Shown one piece after another: positions 25,234 through 34,110 of a stretch of DNA of 64,000 nucleotides. The notes below the pieces were generated by a model that saw only the letters and a program-made list of their open reading frames with translations, had not been told where the DNA came from and searched no databases. Positions within the stretch are counted from its first letter, which is position 1; every line of letters begins with the position of its first letter. Source of the stretch: Clostridiales bacterium oral taxon 876 str. F0540 (GTDB lineage: Bacteria > Bacillota > Clostridia > Clostridiales > Clostridiaceae). The DNA lies in the NCBI GenBank assembly GCA_000466585.1, contig KE993467.1:31056-95055 (forward strand). Direction: 5' to 3'. Position numbers and translations under genes: made by a program.

Positions 25234-26421
25234 ATGGTTGATATTTTCGAAAAGTGTTATAACTTTACTGAAGCAAAAGAAGCTATTAAAGCAGGAATAT
25301 ACCCTTATTTTCATGCACTTACTTCAGGTCAGGATACTGAGGTAATCATGAATGGTAAAAGAGTAATAATGCTTGGATCAAATAATTATTTAGGACTTAC
25401 ATCTGATCCAAGACTTAAGAAAGCCGCAATAGAAGCGGTGGAAAAGTATGGTTCTGGTTGTTCTGGTTCAAGATTTCTTAATGGAACCTTAGATTTACAT
25501 ATAGAGCTCGAGAAAAAGCTTGCCGCATTCGTGAGAAAAGAAGCTGCATTAGTATTCAGTACAGGTTTTCAGACAAACCTTGGAATTTTGTCTGCAATTG
25601 CAGGAAAAAATGATTACATAATCGGAGACAGACAAAACCATGCAAGTATTGTAGATGCATGCAGACTAAGCTTTGCCAAGCTTTTAAAATTTAAACATAA
25701 TGATATGCAGGACCTTAAAAGAGTTTTAGAATATATTCCGGAAGACAGCGGTAAGATTATAGTTGTAGATGGAGTATTTAGTATGGAAGGTGATATTGCT
25801 AATCTTCCTGAAATAGTTAAATTGGCAAAGCAGTATGGGGCAAGAGTTATGGTAGATGATGCTCATGGTCTTGGTGTTATGGGTGAGCATGGAAGAGGTA
25901 CTGCTGAGTATTTTGGACTTGAAGATGAAGTAGATATTGTTATGGGAACTTTCAGTAAATCCCTTGCAAGTCTAGGGGGATATGTAGCAGCCAAAGAAGA
26001 AGTTATTCATTATATAAAGCACCATTCAAGGCCATTTATATTTAGTGCTTCTATACCTCCGGCTAATGCTGCAGCAGCAATGGAAGCCTTAAACATATTG
26101 GAACAGGAACCGGAAAGGGTTAAAAGGCTTTGGGAAAATGCTGAATTTATGAAAGCTGGATTTAAAGCAATGGGACTTTCTGTGGGGGAAACCCAGACAC
26201 CTATAGTGCCTATTGTAGTTGGGGACGATTACCGAGCTTTTGCACTTACTATGGAACTCCTTAATGAAGGAGTATATGTAAATCCTGCGGTTTCACCGGC
26301 AGTTGAAAAGGGGTGTGCTTTACTTAGAACAAGCTATACTCCAACACATACAAGAGAACAGCTTGAATTTGCACTTAAGGCCTTTGAAAGAGTACTTGGC
26401 AATAAAGAGCAAACTGCATAA
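25234..26421 (+). CDS. Alpha-oxoamine synthase, serine palmitoyltransferase-like
   Basis: This 395-aa PLP enzyme belongs to the family of KBL, BioF, HemA and SPT. The PLP lysine is K242 in GTFSKSLASLGG, with DDAHGLGV upstream and a stacking His in NHASIVD. Segments GSGCSGSRFLNGTLDLH, VVDGVFSMEGDIANLPEI and VNPAVSPAVEKG look closer to bacterial serine palmitoyltransferase than to glycine C-acetyltransferase or BioF. It would condense an acyl-CoA or acyl-ACP with an amino acid. There is no threonine dehydrogenase or biotin gene nearby; a divergent SDR is. GGGAGAG precedes the ATG. The exact substrates remain open. Confidence 0.82.
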   Translation: MVDIFEKCYNFTEAKEAIKAGIYPYFHALTSGQDTEVIMNGKRVIMLGSNNYLGLTSDPRLKKAAIEAVEKYGSGCSGSRFLNGTLDLHIELEKKLAAFVRKEAALVFSTGFQTNLGILSAIAGKNDYIIGDRQNHASIVDACRLSFAKLLKFKHNDMQDLKRVLEYIPEDSGKIIVVDGVFSMEGDIANLPEIVKLAKQYGARVMVDDAHGLGVMGEHGRGTAEYFGLEDEVDIVMGTFSKSLASLGGYVAAKEEVIHYIKHHSRPFIFSASIPPANAAAAMEALNILEQEPERVKRLWENAEFMKAGFKAMGLSVGETQTPIVPIVVGDDYRAFALTMELLNEGVYVNPAVSPAVEKGCALLRTSYTPTHTREQLEFALKAFERVLGNKEQTA

Positions 26422-26423
26422 TA

Positions 26424-26448
26424 AAGTCCGCATTACGCGGGCTTTTTT
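26424..26448 (+). terminator. Terminator of the alpha-oxoamine synthase gene
   Basis: An 8-bp stem AAGTCCGC / GCGGGCTT with one G-U pair and a 5-nt loop runs directly into six Ts. Confidence 0.85.
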
Positions 26449-26479
26449 AAAGGATTTTTATAATTTATGGGGGGATATT

Positions 26480-28237
26480 ATGAAAAAAATCAAAGCTCTG
26501 TTCAAGTATACCTATAAATACAGGTACAGATATTTTATAGGTATATTATTTTTAATTATAGTAGATATACTACAACTCGTACCGCCTAAACTCATAGGCT
26601 ATATAACCGACAACATTTCTAATGGTACAGCTACAAAAAGCTTCTTAATAAATTATATTGTATACATTGTAGTTATTGCAGTACTGATGGCTGTCGGCAG
26701 ATATGTATGGAGGATGTATATAATAGGAACTTCAAGGCATGTGGAATATGACATAAGAAATAAGTATTTTAGACATCTTCAAAAACTATCCATCAATTTT
26801 TATAATAAAAACAAAACCGGAGATTTAATGGCTCTTGCAACTAATGACCTGAATGCAGTAAGAATGGCATTAGGTCCTGGAATCATGATGATGACAGATT
26901 CCCTGACACTAACAGTAACAACTATAATCATTATGCTCACCATTAATGTAAAACTGACCCTATTGTCACTTATCCCGCTTCCTTTCATAACCTTTACAGC
27001 TCTTAAGTTCGGCAAAACTATACATAAAAGGTTTTTAAGAGTTCAAAGAGCCTTTTCAAAACTTACTGATATGGTTCAAGAAAATTTTTCAGGAATAAGA
27101 ATTGTTAAATCCTTCGTACAAGAACAAAAAGAATATGAAAAATTTATAAAAGAGAATGAAAACTATTTTGATACTAATATAGCCTTAGTTAAAGTTGTAG
27201 GTATTTTTCATCCCTTAATAGAATTTATAGCTTCCTTAAGCTTTGTAATGCTTCTTGGAGCAGGAGGCATATTTGTTATTTATGGCAACATATCTCTTGG
27301 AGATTTTATATCATTTAACATGTATCTGGGGAACTTAATATGGCCAATGATGGCAGTTGGACAGGTTATAAACAATATACAGAGAGGTTTTGCATCTTTA
27401 GAAAGAATTGAAAAAGTAATGAATGAAGTGCCTGAAATAGCAGATAAGGTAACGGAAAGTATAGATTCGTTGAATGGAGATATAGTTATTAAGGATTTAA
27501 GTTTCACTTATCCTGGATCTAATGTTCCGGCATTAAAAAATATAAATTTAAATATTAATAAGGGTAGTACTTTAGGTATTATAGGAAGAACAGGAAGCAG
27601 CAAAAGTACTTTGGTTAATTTGCTTGTAAGGCTTTATAATGTACAGAACGGTAAAATATTTATCAACGGCTGCGATATCAATAACATTTCTTTAAAATTT
27701 TTAAGAAAAAATATCGGCTTTGTGCCTCAGGAAGCATTTTTATTTACATCAACAGTAGCGGATAATATAAATTTGCCTTTTGAAAGTCTAGATATGGATA
27801 ATGTTGCATCAGCATCACGGGATGCGGATATTTATGATAATATTATGGATTTTGAGGATAAATTTGAAACTATAGTAGGAGAAAGAGGAGTAACATTATC
27901 CGGAGGACAAAAACAGAGAGTTTCCATAGCACGAGCACTAATTAAAAACCCAGATATCTTAATTTTTGATGATTGTCTCTCGGCTGTTGATGCAAAAACA
28001 GAAGTTAAAATTCTTGAAAGTCTTAGAAAGATGATGAAGAATAGAACATCCATTATAATTTCTCATAGAATCTCTGCTGTAAAGGATTCGAATACTATAG
28101 CTGTTTTAGATGAAGGACAAATTGTTGAACTAGGAACCCATTCAGAGCTTCTGGAAAACAAAGGACTTTATTATGACATTTATGAAAAGCAGCTATTAGA
28201 ACAGCAAATACAGGAACATGGGGAGGTTCAGTCATGA
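26480..28237 (+). CDS. ABC exporter half-transporter, subunit with degenerate ATP site
   Basis: The 585-aa protein has an N-terminal six-helix exporter domain and a C-terminal ATPase. Walker A is GRTGSSKST from about residue 369, the signature is canonical LSGGQ, and the Walker B end is IFDD with D498 in place of the catalytic Glu. This is the pattern of the BmrC/LmrC side of heterodimeric multidrug or lipid exporters. ATG 26480 is the start, since GGGGGG lies upstream; a longer frame back to 26303 runs over the oxoamine synthase gene and a terminator. The stop overlaps the start of the partner gene by 4 nt (ATGA), so the two proteins are made together. Confidence 0.92.
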   Translation: MKKIKALFKYTYKYRYRYFIGILFLIIVDILQLVPPKLIGYITDNISNGTATKSFLINYIVYIVVIAVLMAVGRYVWRMYIIGTSRHVEYDIRNKYFRHLQKLSINFYNKNKTGDLMALATNDLNAVRMALGPGIMMMTDSLTLTVTTIIIMLTINVKLTLLSLIPLPFITFTALKFGKTIHKRFLRVQRAFSKLTDMVQENFSGIRIVKSFVQEQKEYEKFIKENENYFDTNIALVKVVGIFHPLIEFIASLSFVMLLGAGGIFVIYGNISLGDFISFNMYLGNLIWPMMAVGQVINNIQRGFASLERIEKVMNEVPEIADKVTESIDSLNGDIVIKDLSFTYPGSNVPALKNINLNINKGSTLGIIGRTGSSKSTLVNLLVRLYNVQNGKIFINGCDINNISLKFLRKNIGFVPQEAFLFTSTVADNINLPFESLDMDNVASASRDADIYDNIMDFEDKFETIVGERGVTLSGGQKQRVSIARALIKNPDILIFDDCLSAVDAKTEVKILESLRKMMKNRTSIIISHRISAVKDSNTIAVLDEGQIVELGTHSELLENKGLYYDIYEKQLLEQQIQEHGEVQS

Positions 28238-30270
28238 GTAAAATAAATGAAGAAGAGGCATTAGTTAAAGCTTATGATTCTAAGCTTATGAAAAGACTTC
28301 TAAAATATGCTATGCCCTTTAAATGGCATTTGCTAGTGGTAATATTATTAATGTTTGTAGGTACAGGGCTTGACCTGCTGAGACCTATGCTGATTAAAAA
28401 TGCCATAGATAACGATATCAATGGCTACAAAAAGGCCTACACAATAGTACAAACTCCTGTAGAAGGCAGCATAAAAATTGATGGCAGTTATGTTGTTAAA
28501 GGTGAAAATAAAAGTGGTAAACCTGCGTCTATGGTTTATTATAATAAGAAATATTATATCATTGATAGTAAAATAAAAGAAAATGGTTCCTTTACTTTAA
28601 ATGTAGATAAATTTATGCAGGATGGAAATGTGTATAATGCCTATCAATTGTCAGATGAACAGATAAAAGTATTAAGAGCGTCTGATATTTCGGACTTGAT
28701 TAATACAGTTATGTACACCCTGCTTATATGTGTAGGGGTATTTATATTAGGATACCTGGCTTTTTATATTTTGCAAAAGACGGGTCAAAGAATTATTTTT
28801 AATATAAGGAGCGATTTGTTTAAAAAAGTTGAAGGATTATCTCTTTCCTTTTATGATAAAAATCCTGTTGGAAGATTAGTTACTAGAGTTACCAATGATG
28901 TTGAAGCGCTTAATGAAATGTATACCGGTGTATTAGTATATCTGTTTAAAGATATATTTATACTTTCAGGAATACTTATTGCAATTTTTTCTCTTAATGT
29001 AAAGCTTGCGCTAATAATACTGGGCTCAGTACCATTTGTAATAATCGGTTCAGCTGTATTTAAAAAGTATGATAGGGAAGCTTATAGAGAGGTTAGAGCG
29101 AAGCTTGCAAGGATAAACTCTTCTTTATCTGAAAATATATCTGGTATGAAGACTGTTCAAATCTATCATGTTGAGGATAAAATGTTCAACAAGTTTGATG
29201 AAATAAATAAATCTTATTTTAAGTCTTCCATGAAACAGCTTACTATCTTTGCATTATTTAGACCATCAGTGGATTTGGTTTCAACTTTGACATTGGCTGT
29301 ACTGCTTTGGTTTGGAGGAGTTAAGGTTTTAAATCAAGAAATAGCTGTAGGAGTTCTGTTTGCTTTTGTAAGTTATTTAATGCAGTTTTTTCAGCCGATA
29401 TTTGACCTTACAGAAAAATACGATATTCTTCAATCTTCTATGGCATCAGCAGAAAGAATATTTATGCTTATGGACAATCAAAGCGAAATTAAGAATTCTG
29501 ATACACCTGTAAGTATTACTAGGTTAAAGGGAGAAATAGAATTTAAAAATGTTTGGTTTGCTTATAATGAAGAGCAGTGGGTATTAAGAGATGTTAGCTT
29601 TAAGATAAATAAAGGGGAGAAAATAGCTTTTGTTGGAGCAACCGGTGCAGGAAAAACTTCAATAATAAGCTTGATAAGCAGACTTTATGACATTCAAAAA
29701 GGAGAAATATTAATAGATGGAATAAATATAAAGGATATGAACCAATATGATTTGAGAAAAAATCTTGCTACGGTTCTCCAAGATGTTTTTCTATTTACGG
29801 GAGATATAAAAAGTAATGTAAGGCTTAACGAGGCAGATATTACTGACGAAGATGTAATAAAAGCGTGTAAATATGTTAATGCTGATAAATTTATTGAAAA
29901 GCTTCCAAACAAATACGATGATATAGTTAATGAAAGAGGAACTACTTTTTCTCAAGGAGAACGACAGCTTATTGCCTTTGCCAGAGCAATAGCCTTCAAT
30001 CCACCTATTCTTGTACTTGATGAGGCTACCTCTAATATTGATACTGAAACTGAAAGCTTAATCCAGGATGCTTTAGAAAAGATCACTAAAGGAAGAACTA
30101 CAATTATAGTTGCTCATAGGCTTTCTACAATTAAAAATGCAGATAAAATAATTGTGCTTCACAAAGGTAAAATTAGAGAATGCGGAAATCACGAGGAACT
30201 CCTTTCAAAAGAAGGATTATATTATAATCTTTATAAACTTCAATATAAAGAAATGGAAAATCCGGCATAA
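28234..30270 (+). CDS. ABC exporter half-transporter, catalytic partner
   Basis: The 678-aa partner has an exporter fold with an insert of about 90 residues between the first two membrane helices (about residues 63-150), as in BmrD/YheH-like subunits. Walker A is GATGAGKTS and Walker B ends LDE with catalytic E597, but the signature is FSQGER instead of LSGGQ. It thus supplies Walker A/B for the active site while the first subunit supplies LSGGQ. Substrate is unknown; drugs, lipids and peptides are exported by this family. The ATG overlaps the upstream stop. A terminator follows directly. Confidence 0.92.
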   Translation: MSKINEEEALVKAYDSKLMKRLLKYAMPFKWHLLVVILLMFVGTGLDLLRPMLIKNAIDNDINGYKKAYTIVQTPVEGSIKIDGSYVVKGENKSGKPASMVYYNKKYYIIDSKIKENGSFTLNVDKFMQDGNVYNAYQLSDEQIKVLRASDISDLINTVMYTLLICVGVFILGYLAFYILQKTGQRIIFNIRSDLFKKVEGLSLSFYDKNPVGRLVTRVTNDVEALNEMYTGVLVYLFKDIFILSGILIAIFSLNVKLALIILGSVPFVIIGSAVFKKYDREAYREVRAKLARINSSLSENISGMKTVQIYHVEDKMFNKFDEINKSYFKSSMKQLTIFALFRPSVDLVSTLTLAVLLWFGGVKVLNQEIAVGVLFAFVSYLMQFFQPIFDLTEKYDILQSSMASAERIFMLMDNQSEIKNSDTPVSITRLKGEIEFKNVWFAYNEEQWVLRDVSFKINKGEKIAFVGATGAGKTSIISLISRLYDIQKGEILIDGINIKDMNQYDLRKNLATVLQDVFLFTGDIKSNVRLNEADITDEDVIKACKYVNADKFIEKLPNKYDDIVNERGTTFSQGERQLIAFARAIAFNPPILVLDEATSNIDTETESLIQDALEKITKGRTTIIVAHRLSTIKNADKIIVLHKGKIRECGNHEELLSKEGLYYNLYKLQYKEMENPA

Positions 30271-30272
30271 TC

Positions 30273-30310
30273 AATAAAGTCTTGGACATTATCCAAGGCT
30301 TTATTTTTTT
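30273..30310 (+). terminator. Terminator of the ABC exporter operon
   Basis: A 14-bp stem with one G-U pair (AATAAAGTCTTGGA / TCCAAGGCTTTATT), 5-nt loop and a tail of eight Ts. Confidence 0.88.
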
Positions 30311-30401
30311 TAATTATTTTATAATTTTCATTTAATATATAGTCTTTATAATAAAAAATATATTGGATAAGAAATTTATGAAAAGGAGGAAGCAAAAGAA
30401 T

Positions 30402-30728
30402 ATGAAAAAATCTATTAAATTAATACTGTTAAGTATTATTACAATATGTATTTTAGCAGGATGTAACAGAGCTAACTTATCAGATAAAAAAGATAAGGCT
30501 TTAAATCAATCTTCAAATACTGCATCCAGTAACAGTACACCGAAAATGACTGTTAAGGAAGCAGAAAACTTGGATGACGGAAAGCTTTTTGAATCCATAA
30601 AAAATACTGATGAAGCAGTAAATCTCAATGATGTTGATGTACAAGATGAACTTAACAGTATTGATGATATTCTATCGGATAAAGATCCATTAGCCGATAT
30701 TCCAAAGAATATCGGTATAGAAAAATAA
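30402..30728 (+). CDS. Small lipoprotein of unknown function
   Basis: The 108-aa product starts MKKSIKLILLSIITICILAGC, a signal peptide with lipobox LAGC (C21), followed by a Ser/Asn-rich linker and an acidic C-terminal half (DDGKLFESIKNTDEAVNLND). AGGAGG lies 12 nt before the ATG; an in-frame start at 30363 lies upstream of that site and is unlikely. I recognise no family. It is followed after 23 nt by a secreted coiled-coil protein and probably shares its transcript. The protein should sit on the outer face of the membrane. Confidence 0.75.
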   Translation: MKKSIKLILLSIITICILAGCNRANLSDKKDKALNQSSNTASSNSTPKMTVKEAENLDDGKLFESIKNTDEAVNLNDVDVQDELNSIDDILSDKDPLADIPKNIGIEK

Positions 30729-30751
30729 AATATATTAAGGGAGGAATAATA

Positions 30752-31531
30752 ATGAAAAAAATTGTTTCATTGGCACTAACTGCCGCTATGCTGCTTGGTA
30801 CAGCTACTACTGCGTTTGCAGAGGGGACTGATGCCAATGCAAAAACAACACTTACTCCAGAGCAAAAGGAGGCAAGACAAAAATTTATACCTGACTATCT
30901 GGAATTAATGACAAAGTTAACTGATTTAAGGGCTCAAACTAAGACTGCACAAGATGAAAACAACAAAATTGCTTCTCAAATAAAAGAAAAGCATAAGGCT
31001 TTAACCTCGCAAAATAATAAAGACAGTGTTGATAAAATTAAAGCAGTATTAGCACAGGATAAAGATTTAACTGCACAAGCAAAAAATCTTAATACTCAAA
31101 GGCAAGACTTAAAGAAGAAATTTCAGGAAGCCGTAAAAAATAAAGATGCAAAAGCAGCAGAAGATTTAAAAAATCAAATTTTAAGTTTAAATTCTGAAAT
31201 AGAAAAAATCAGACAACAAATAAAGAGCAATAATGATTCAATAAAACTGTTAAAAGATCAGCTGAAAGCTTACAGGGATTCACTAAAGACAAAAAAGGAT
31301 CAAATAAAGCCGCTGAGTGATCAGGCTAAGAGTGTACTTCAAAAAATAAAGGATGAGGAAAAAAGCAAGCAAGCGCTATGGCAGACATTTAAGACTAATA
31401 TTCAGGCTAAAGACTATACAACAGCAGAAAATACACTTAAGAGCATAATAGATGCAAAAACTCAGATCTTTTCTGATATAAAGTCAAGAGGAGAAGTGCT
31501 AAATAAGATCTTAGCGGTGCTTAATAGTTGA
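30752..31531 (+). CDS. Secreted coiled-coil protein
   Basis: The 259-aa product has a signal peptide (cleavage after TAFA, residue 23) and then almost only long charged helices rich in Lys, Gln, Asp and Asn, with heptad spacing from about residue 45 to 230. There are no cysteines and no recognisable enzyme motif. AGGGAGG precedes the ATG. Proteins like this occur widely in clostridia as surface or envelope components without known role. It is next to a small lipoprotein gene, and the two might form a surface complex. Confidence 0.78.
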   Translation: MKKIVSLALTAAMLLGTATTAFAEGTDANAKTTLTPEQKEARQKFIPDYLELMTKLTDLRAQTKTAQDENNKIASQIKEKHKALTSQNNKDSVDKIKAVLAQDKDLTAQAKNLNTQRQDLKKKFQEAVKNKDAKAAEDLKNQILSLNSEIEKIRQQIKSNNDSIKLLKDQLKAYRDSLKTKKDQIKPLSDQAKSVLQKIKDEEKSKQALWQTFKTNIQAKDYTTAENTLKSIIDAKTQIFSDIKSRGEVLNKILAVLNS

Positions 31532-31663
31532 TTGAAGTATAGTGATCGTATAAATATGTTCTTTTATGCAGCTGAAAGCAAATCTATTGCAAGCCGGCAT
31601 GATTGCAGTAAATATTTATATATTTAAAAAATTTTATAGGTTTATATGTGAATATACAAATAC

Positions 31664-31708
31664 TTAAAAGTCCGCAGTGATTTACTAAAAGGTACTGCGG
31701 ACTTTTAA
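31664..31708 (+). terminator. Terminator downstream of the coiled-coil gene
   Basis: A 15-bp perfect stem (TTAAAAGTCCGCAGT and complement) with a 15-nt loop, 133 nt after the stop codon. The sequence between gene and hairpin holds no convincing ORF. Confidence 0.75.
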
Positions 31709-31815
31709 GCACAGCTTGTATATATTTAAGTTTGAAATTTTATTAAAGTACCTCTATACTACATTAAAATTATGTTATAAAATATGAATACACAGTAAAA
31801 ATGACGAGGTGCTTT

Positions 31816-32703
31816 ATGAATCATCTTTTTATAATAAATCCAGCAGCGGGAAAAGGAAAAACTTTAAAGTTTATACCGCTTATTGAAAAAATATTTCAGC
31901 ATAGAAATGAAAAATATATTATTGAAGTAACCAAAGGAGTAGGACATGCTAGTGAACTAGTAAGGAAGTACTGCAGCGAAGAAGATTATAGAGTTTATTC
32001 TGTGGGAGGAGATGGAACTCTAAATGAAGTACTTAATGGAATAGTAAATACAAATAGCAGTTTAGCTGTTATTCCGTGTGGCTCAGGGAATGATTTTATA
32101 AAGAGTATATATAATTATTCTAAAAGAGAAAAAATAGAAGACATATTTTTAAAGATGATAGATGGAAAAGATAAATACATAGATCTGGGAAAAGTAAATA
32201 ACAGATATTTTATAAATATTGCATCTGTAGGTTTTGATGCAGAGGTGGCTTATAACGCTATAAAGCTGAAGAAGCTGCCGTTTATAGGAGGAACTCTTGC
32301 ATATATCTTAGGAATTATAATTACCGTATTTAAATATAAAAGTCCTGATTTAAAAATAAATATAGATAACAGACAATTCAATATGAAAGCTTTACTTGTA
32401 GCTGTAGCAAACGGCAGATATTATGGTGGAGGAATAAATGTAACCCCTAAGGCTGAAATAGATGATGGGATTTTTAATATATGCAACATTGAAGAAGTGT
32501 CAAAGCCTAAGATTCTAATATTGTTTCCCAAGGTTATAAAAGGAACTCATTCGAAGATAAAAGAAGTTCACTTTACTAATGGAAAAAACATTAAATTAAC
32601 TAGTCCGAATGAAATTTCTTTTAATATTGACGGTGAAATAAGCAGGGGAAAAGAAGTAGAATTCATTATGATACCTAATGGAATAAAAATAGTTTTTCCA
32701 TAA
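31816..32703 (+). CDS. Diacylglycerol kinase family lipid kinase (YegS/DagK type)
   Basis: The 295-aa protein has the kinase motifs NPAAGKGK at the N-terminus, SVGGDGTLNEVLNGI (ATP binding) and PCGSGNDF, and a C-terminal beta-rich domain with INIASVGFDAEV. The family phosphorylates diacylglycerol, undecaprenol-like or other lipids at the membrane. I chose ATG 31816 because GAGGTG lies 6 nt upstream and the core begins there; ATG 31801 precedes that site. In this neighbourhood the alpha-oxoamine synthase and exporter make a lipid role plausible, but this gene has its own transcription unit. Confidence 0.9.
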   Translation: MNHLFIINPAAGKGKTLKFIPLIEKIFQHRNEKYIIEVTKGVGHASELVRKYCSEEDYRVYSVGGDGTLNEVLNGIVNTNSSLAVIPCGSGNDFIKSIYNYSKREKIEDIFLKMIDGKDKYIDLGKVNNRYFINIASVGFDAEVAYNAIKLKKLPFIGGTLAYILGIIITVFKYKSPDLKINIDNRQFNMKALLVAVANGRYYGGGINVTPKAEIDDGIFNICNIEEVSKPKILILFPKVIKGTHSKIKEVHFTNGKNIKLTSPNEISFNIDGEISRGKEVEFIMIPNGIKIVFP

Positions 32704-32704
32704 T

Positions 32705-32747
32705 AAAAAAGATTCAATAGGTGTGCAATACCTATTGAATCTTTTTT
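32705..32747. terminator. Bidirectional terminator
   Basis: An 18-bp perfect stem (AAAAAAGATTCAATAGGT and complement) with a 7-nt loop; A and T runs on the arms serve both the lipid kinase gene and the convergent LiaI-like gene. Confidence 0.9.
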
Positions 32748-32749
32748 GT

Positions 32750-33238
32750 TTAGTGTTTTTTGATAAGAATATATATGCCGAGTAAAATCAATATAATTGG
32801 CAGTACAAGACTGTAGTTAAGCCAAGGAATCAGCTGACCGTAAATTATTGAAAATAAGCCTATAAGCCCAACAGCTCCAAGTATAAAAACAGGAACAAGA
32901 AGTCCTGAAGACCTATGCCCAAAAATATAGAGCTGGAATAAACCGAAGGCAACAGATAAAACACAAATAGGCCAGATAATCTCAGCAAACCTCCAGTCCG
33001 TATAAGTCTGAAAAAGAAATAATAAACCAATTACTGTTAATATTCCTCCCGGAACCAATAATCCGGCATCTCTTTTGTTTACAAAGTAGCCAAATTCAAA
33101 ACAGAGGCCAGGTATTAGTATGAATAGCGGCCACAAAAAGCTAATACTTAATAGATTAATTCCATAGACTCTATTTAAAAGTATTAGTACTCCAAGAAAT
33201 ATGAGTAGAATTCCCCAAGTAATATTACTGCGTCTCAT
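32750..33238 (-). CDS. LiaI/LiaF-like transmembrane protein
   Basis: The 162-aa protein is mostly hydrophobic with about six membrane segments in three pairs, beginning NITWGILLIFLGVLILLNR. This repeat and the WGILLI...GVLILL wording fit the LiaI-LiaF-like transmembrane region (DUF5668). Lia proteins take part in envelope-stress sensing in Bacillus, but no LiaF C-terminal domain and no LiaRS two-component genes are visible here. ATG 33238 is chosen with AGGAG 8 nt upstream; GTG 33247 is less likely. Function is unknown. Confidence 0.75.
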   Translation of the reverse strand: MRRSNITWGILLIFLGVLILLNRVYGINLLSISFLWPLFILIPGLCFEFGYFVNKRDAGLLVPGGILTVIGLLFLFQTYTDWRFAEIIWPICVLSVAFGLFQLYIFGHRSSGLLVPVFILGAVGLIGLFSIIYGQLIPWLNYSLVLPIILILLGIYILIKKH

Positions 33239-33363
33239 TAATAACACTCCTTTATAAATTTATAATATCATAATAGTATATTACTATAATTTGTTAGTAT
33301 TGTATAATATTAAATTGAAATTTTCATAAAGTTATGGCATTTTTTGTTTCATTTTAGGCAATG

Positions 33364-33422
33364 TTAAGTTTATGTTAACCCACATTTACAAATGTTTAAA
33401 TAGTGTTAACAGTATGTTATAA
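33364..33422 (+). promoter_or_regulatory. Pho-box-like direct repeats and promoter of the phosphate uptake operon
   Basis: Six TTAAC-like hexamers recur every 10-11 nt: TTAAGT 33364, TTAACC 33375, TTACAA 33386, TTAAAT 33396, TTAACA 33406 and TTATAA 33417. The last overlaps a TATAAT -10 at 33418-33423. This resembles PhoP binding sites of Gram-positive bacteria (TT[ATC]ACA-type repeats, 11-nt period). The genes downstream are a DUF47/PiT pair, which fits control by phosphate limitation. Confidence 0.6.
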
Positions 33423-33486
33423 TTCATTTTGTATTTATGCTATTTATATATCAAAATTATTTTTTAGACAAAGGGAGGATTCTTAA

Positions 33487-34110
33487 ATGTCTATGTTAAC
33501 CCCAAAAGAAGACAAGTTTTATGATTTATTTATTGATTCTGCTCGTATAACACATGGGGCAGCAGTAAAGTTAAGAGATCTTTTAAAGGACCTTAACAAT
33601 ATGGAAGCAAAAGTAAGAGAAATCGAAGAAATTGAACATAGGGGCGACAAGCAAGTTCACGATATACTGGAACAGCTTAATAAAACTTTTATTACTCCTA
33701 TCGATAGAGAAGATATTTACAGCATAGCTAAGCAGCTTGATGATATTTTGGACTTTATTGAAGCTACAGCTCACAGATTTATAATGTTTAATGTTAAAAC
33801 AGCTCAGCAGGATGCAATTATACTAGCGGATATGATAGTTAACTCCTGTAGTGAAGTAATAAATCTTATGGAAGAACTTAAGAATATGAAAAAGAGCAAA
33901 AAGCTAAGTGAAAAGATTATAGAGGTTAATAGAATAGAAGATGAAGGCGATAGGATATATAGAAGAGCTATATCAAATCTATTCAGTGGAGAGACTTCAA
34001 CTTTAGATGTAATGAAGTGGAGAGAAATATACGAATATATAGAGCAGACTCTTGATGCTTGCGAGGATGTAGCTAATACTGTTGAAGGAGTTGTAATGAA
34101 ACATGCCTAG
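33487..34110 (+). CDS. DUF47 family PhoU-like protein, PiT partner
   Basis: The 207-aa all-helical protein has the DUF47 pattern, with two related halves each carrying an ExxxD metal motif (EIEHRGDK near residue 50 and NRIEDEGDRIYRR near residue 150). It resembles PhoU. DUF47 proteins are encoded with PiT phosphate transporters and are thought to regulate them. Its end overlaps the transporter start by 8 nt, which shows translational coupling. AAAGGGAGG precedes the ATG and pho-box-like repeats lie upstream. Confidence 0.92.
   Translation: MSMLTPKEDKFYDLFIDSARITHGAAVKLRDLLKDLNNMEAKVREIEEIEHRGDKQVHDILEQLNKTFITPIDREDIYSIAKQLDDILDFIEATAHRFIMFNVKTAQQDAIILADMIVNSCSEVINLMEELKNMKKSKKLSEKIIEVNRIEDEGDRIYRRAISNLFSGETSTLDVMKWREIYEYIEQTLDACEDVANTVEGVVMKHA

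Noticed and set aside
26303..26479. Upstream extension of the first ABC subunit by 59 residues
   Set aside because: It would overlap the end of the oxoamine synthase gene in another frame and run through a terminator. ATG 26480 has a ribosome binding site.
31557..31628. 23-codon ORF after the coiled-coil gene
   Set aside because: No ribosome binding site and no sign of a protein-like composition.
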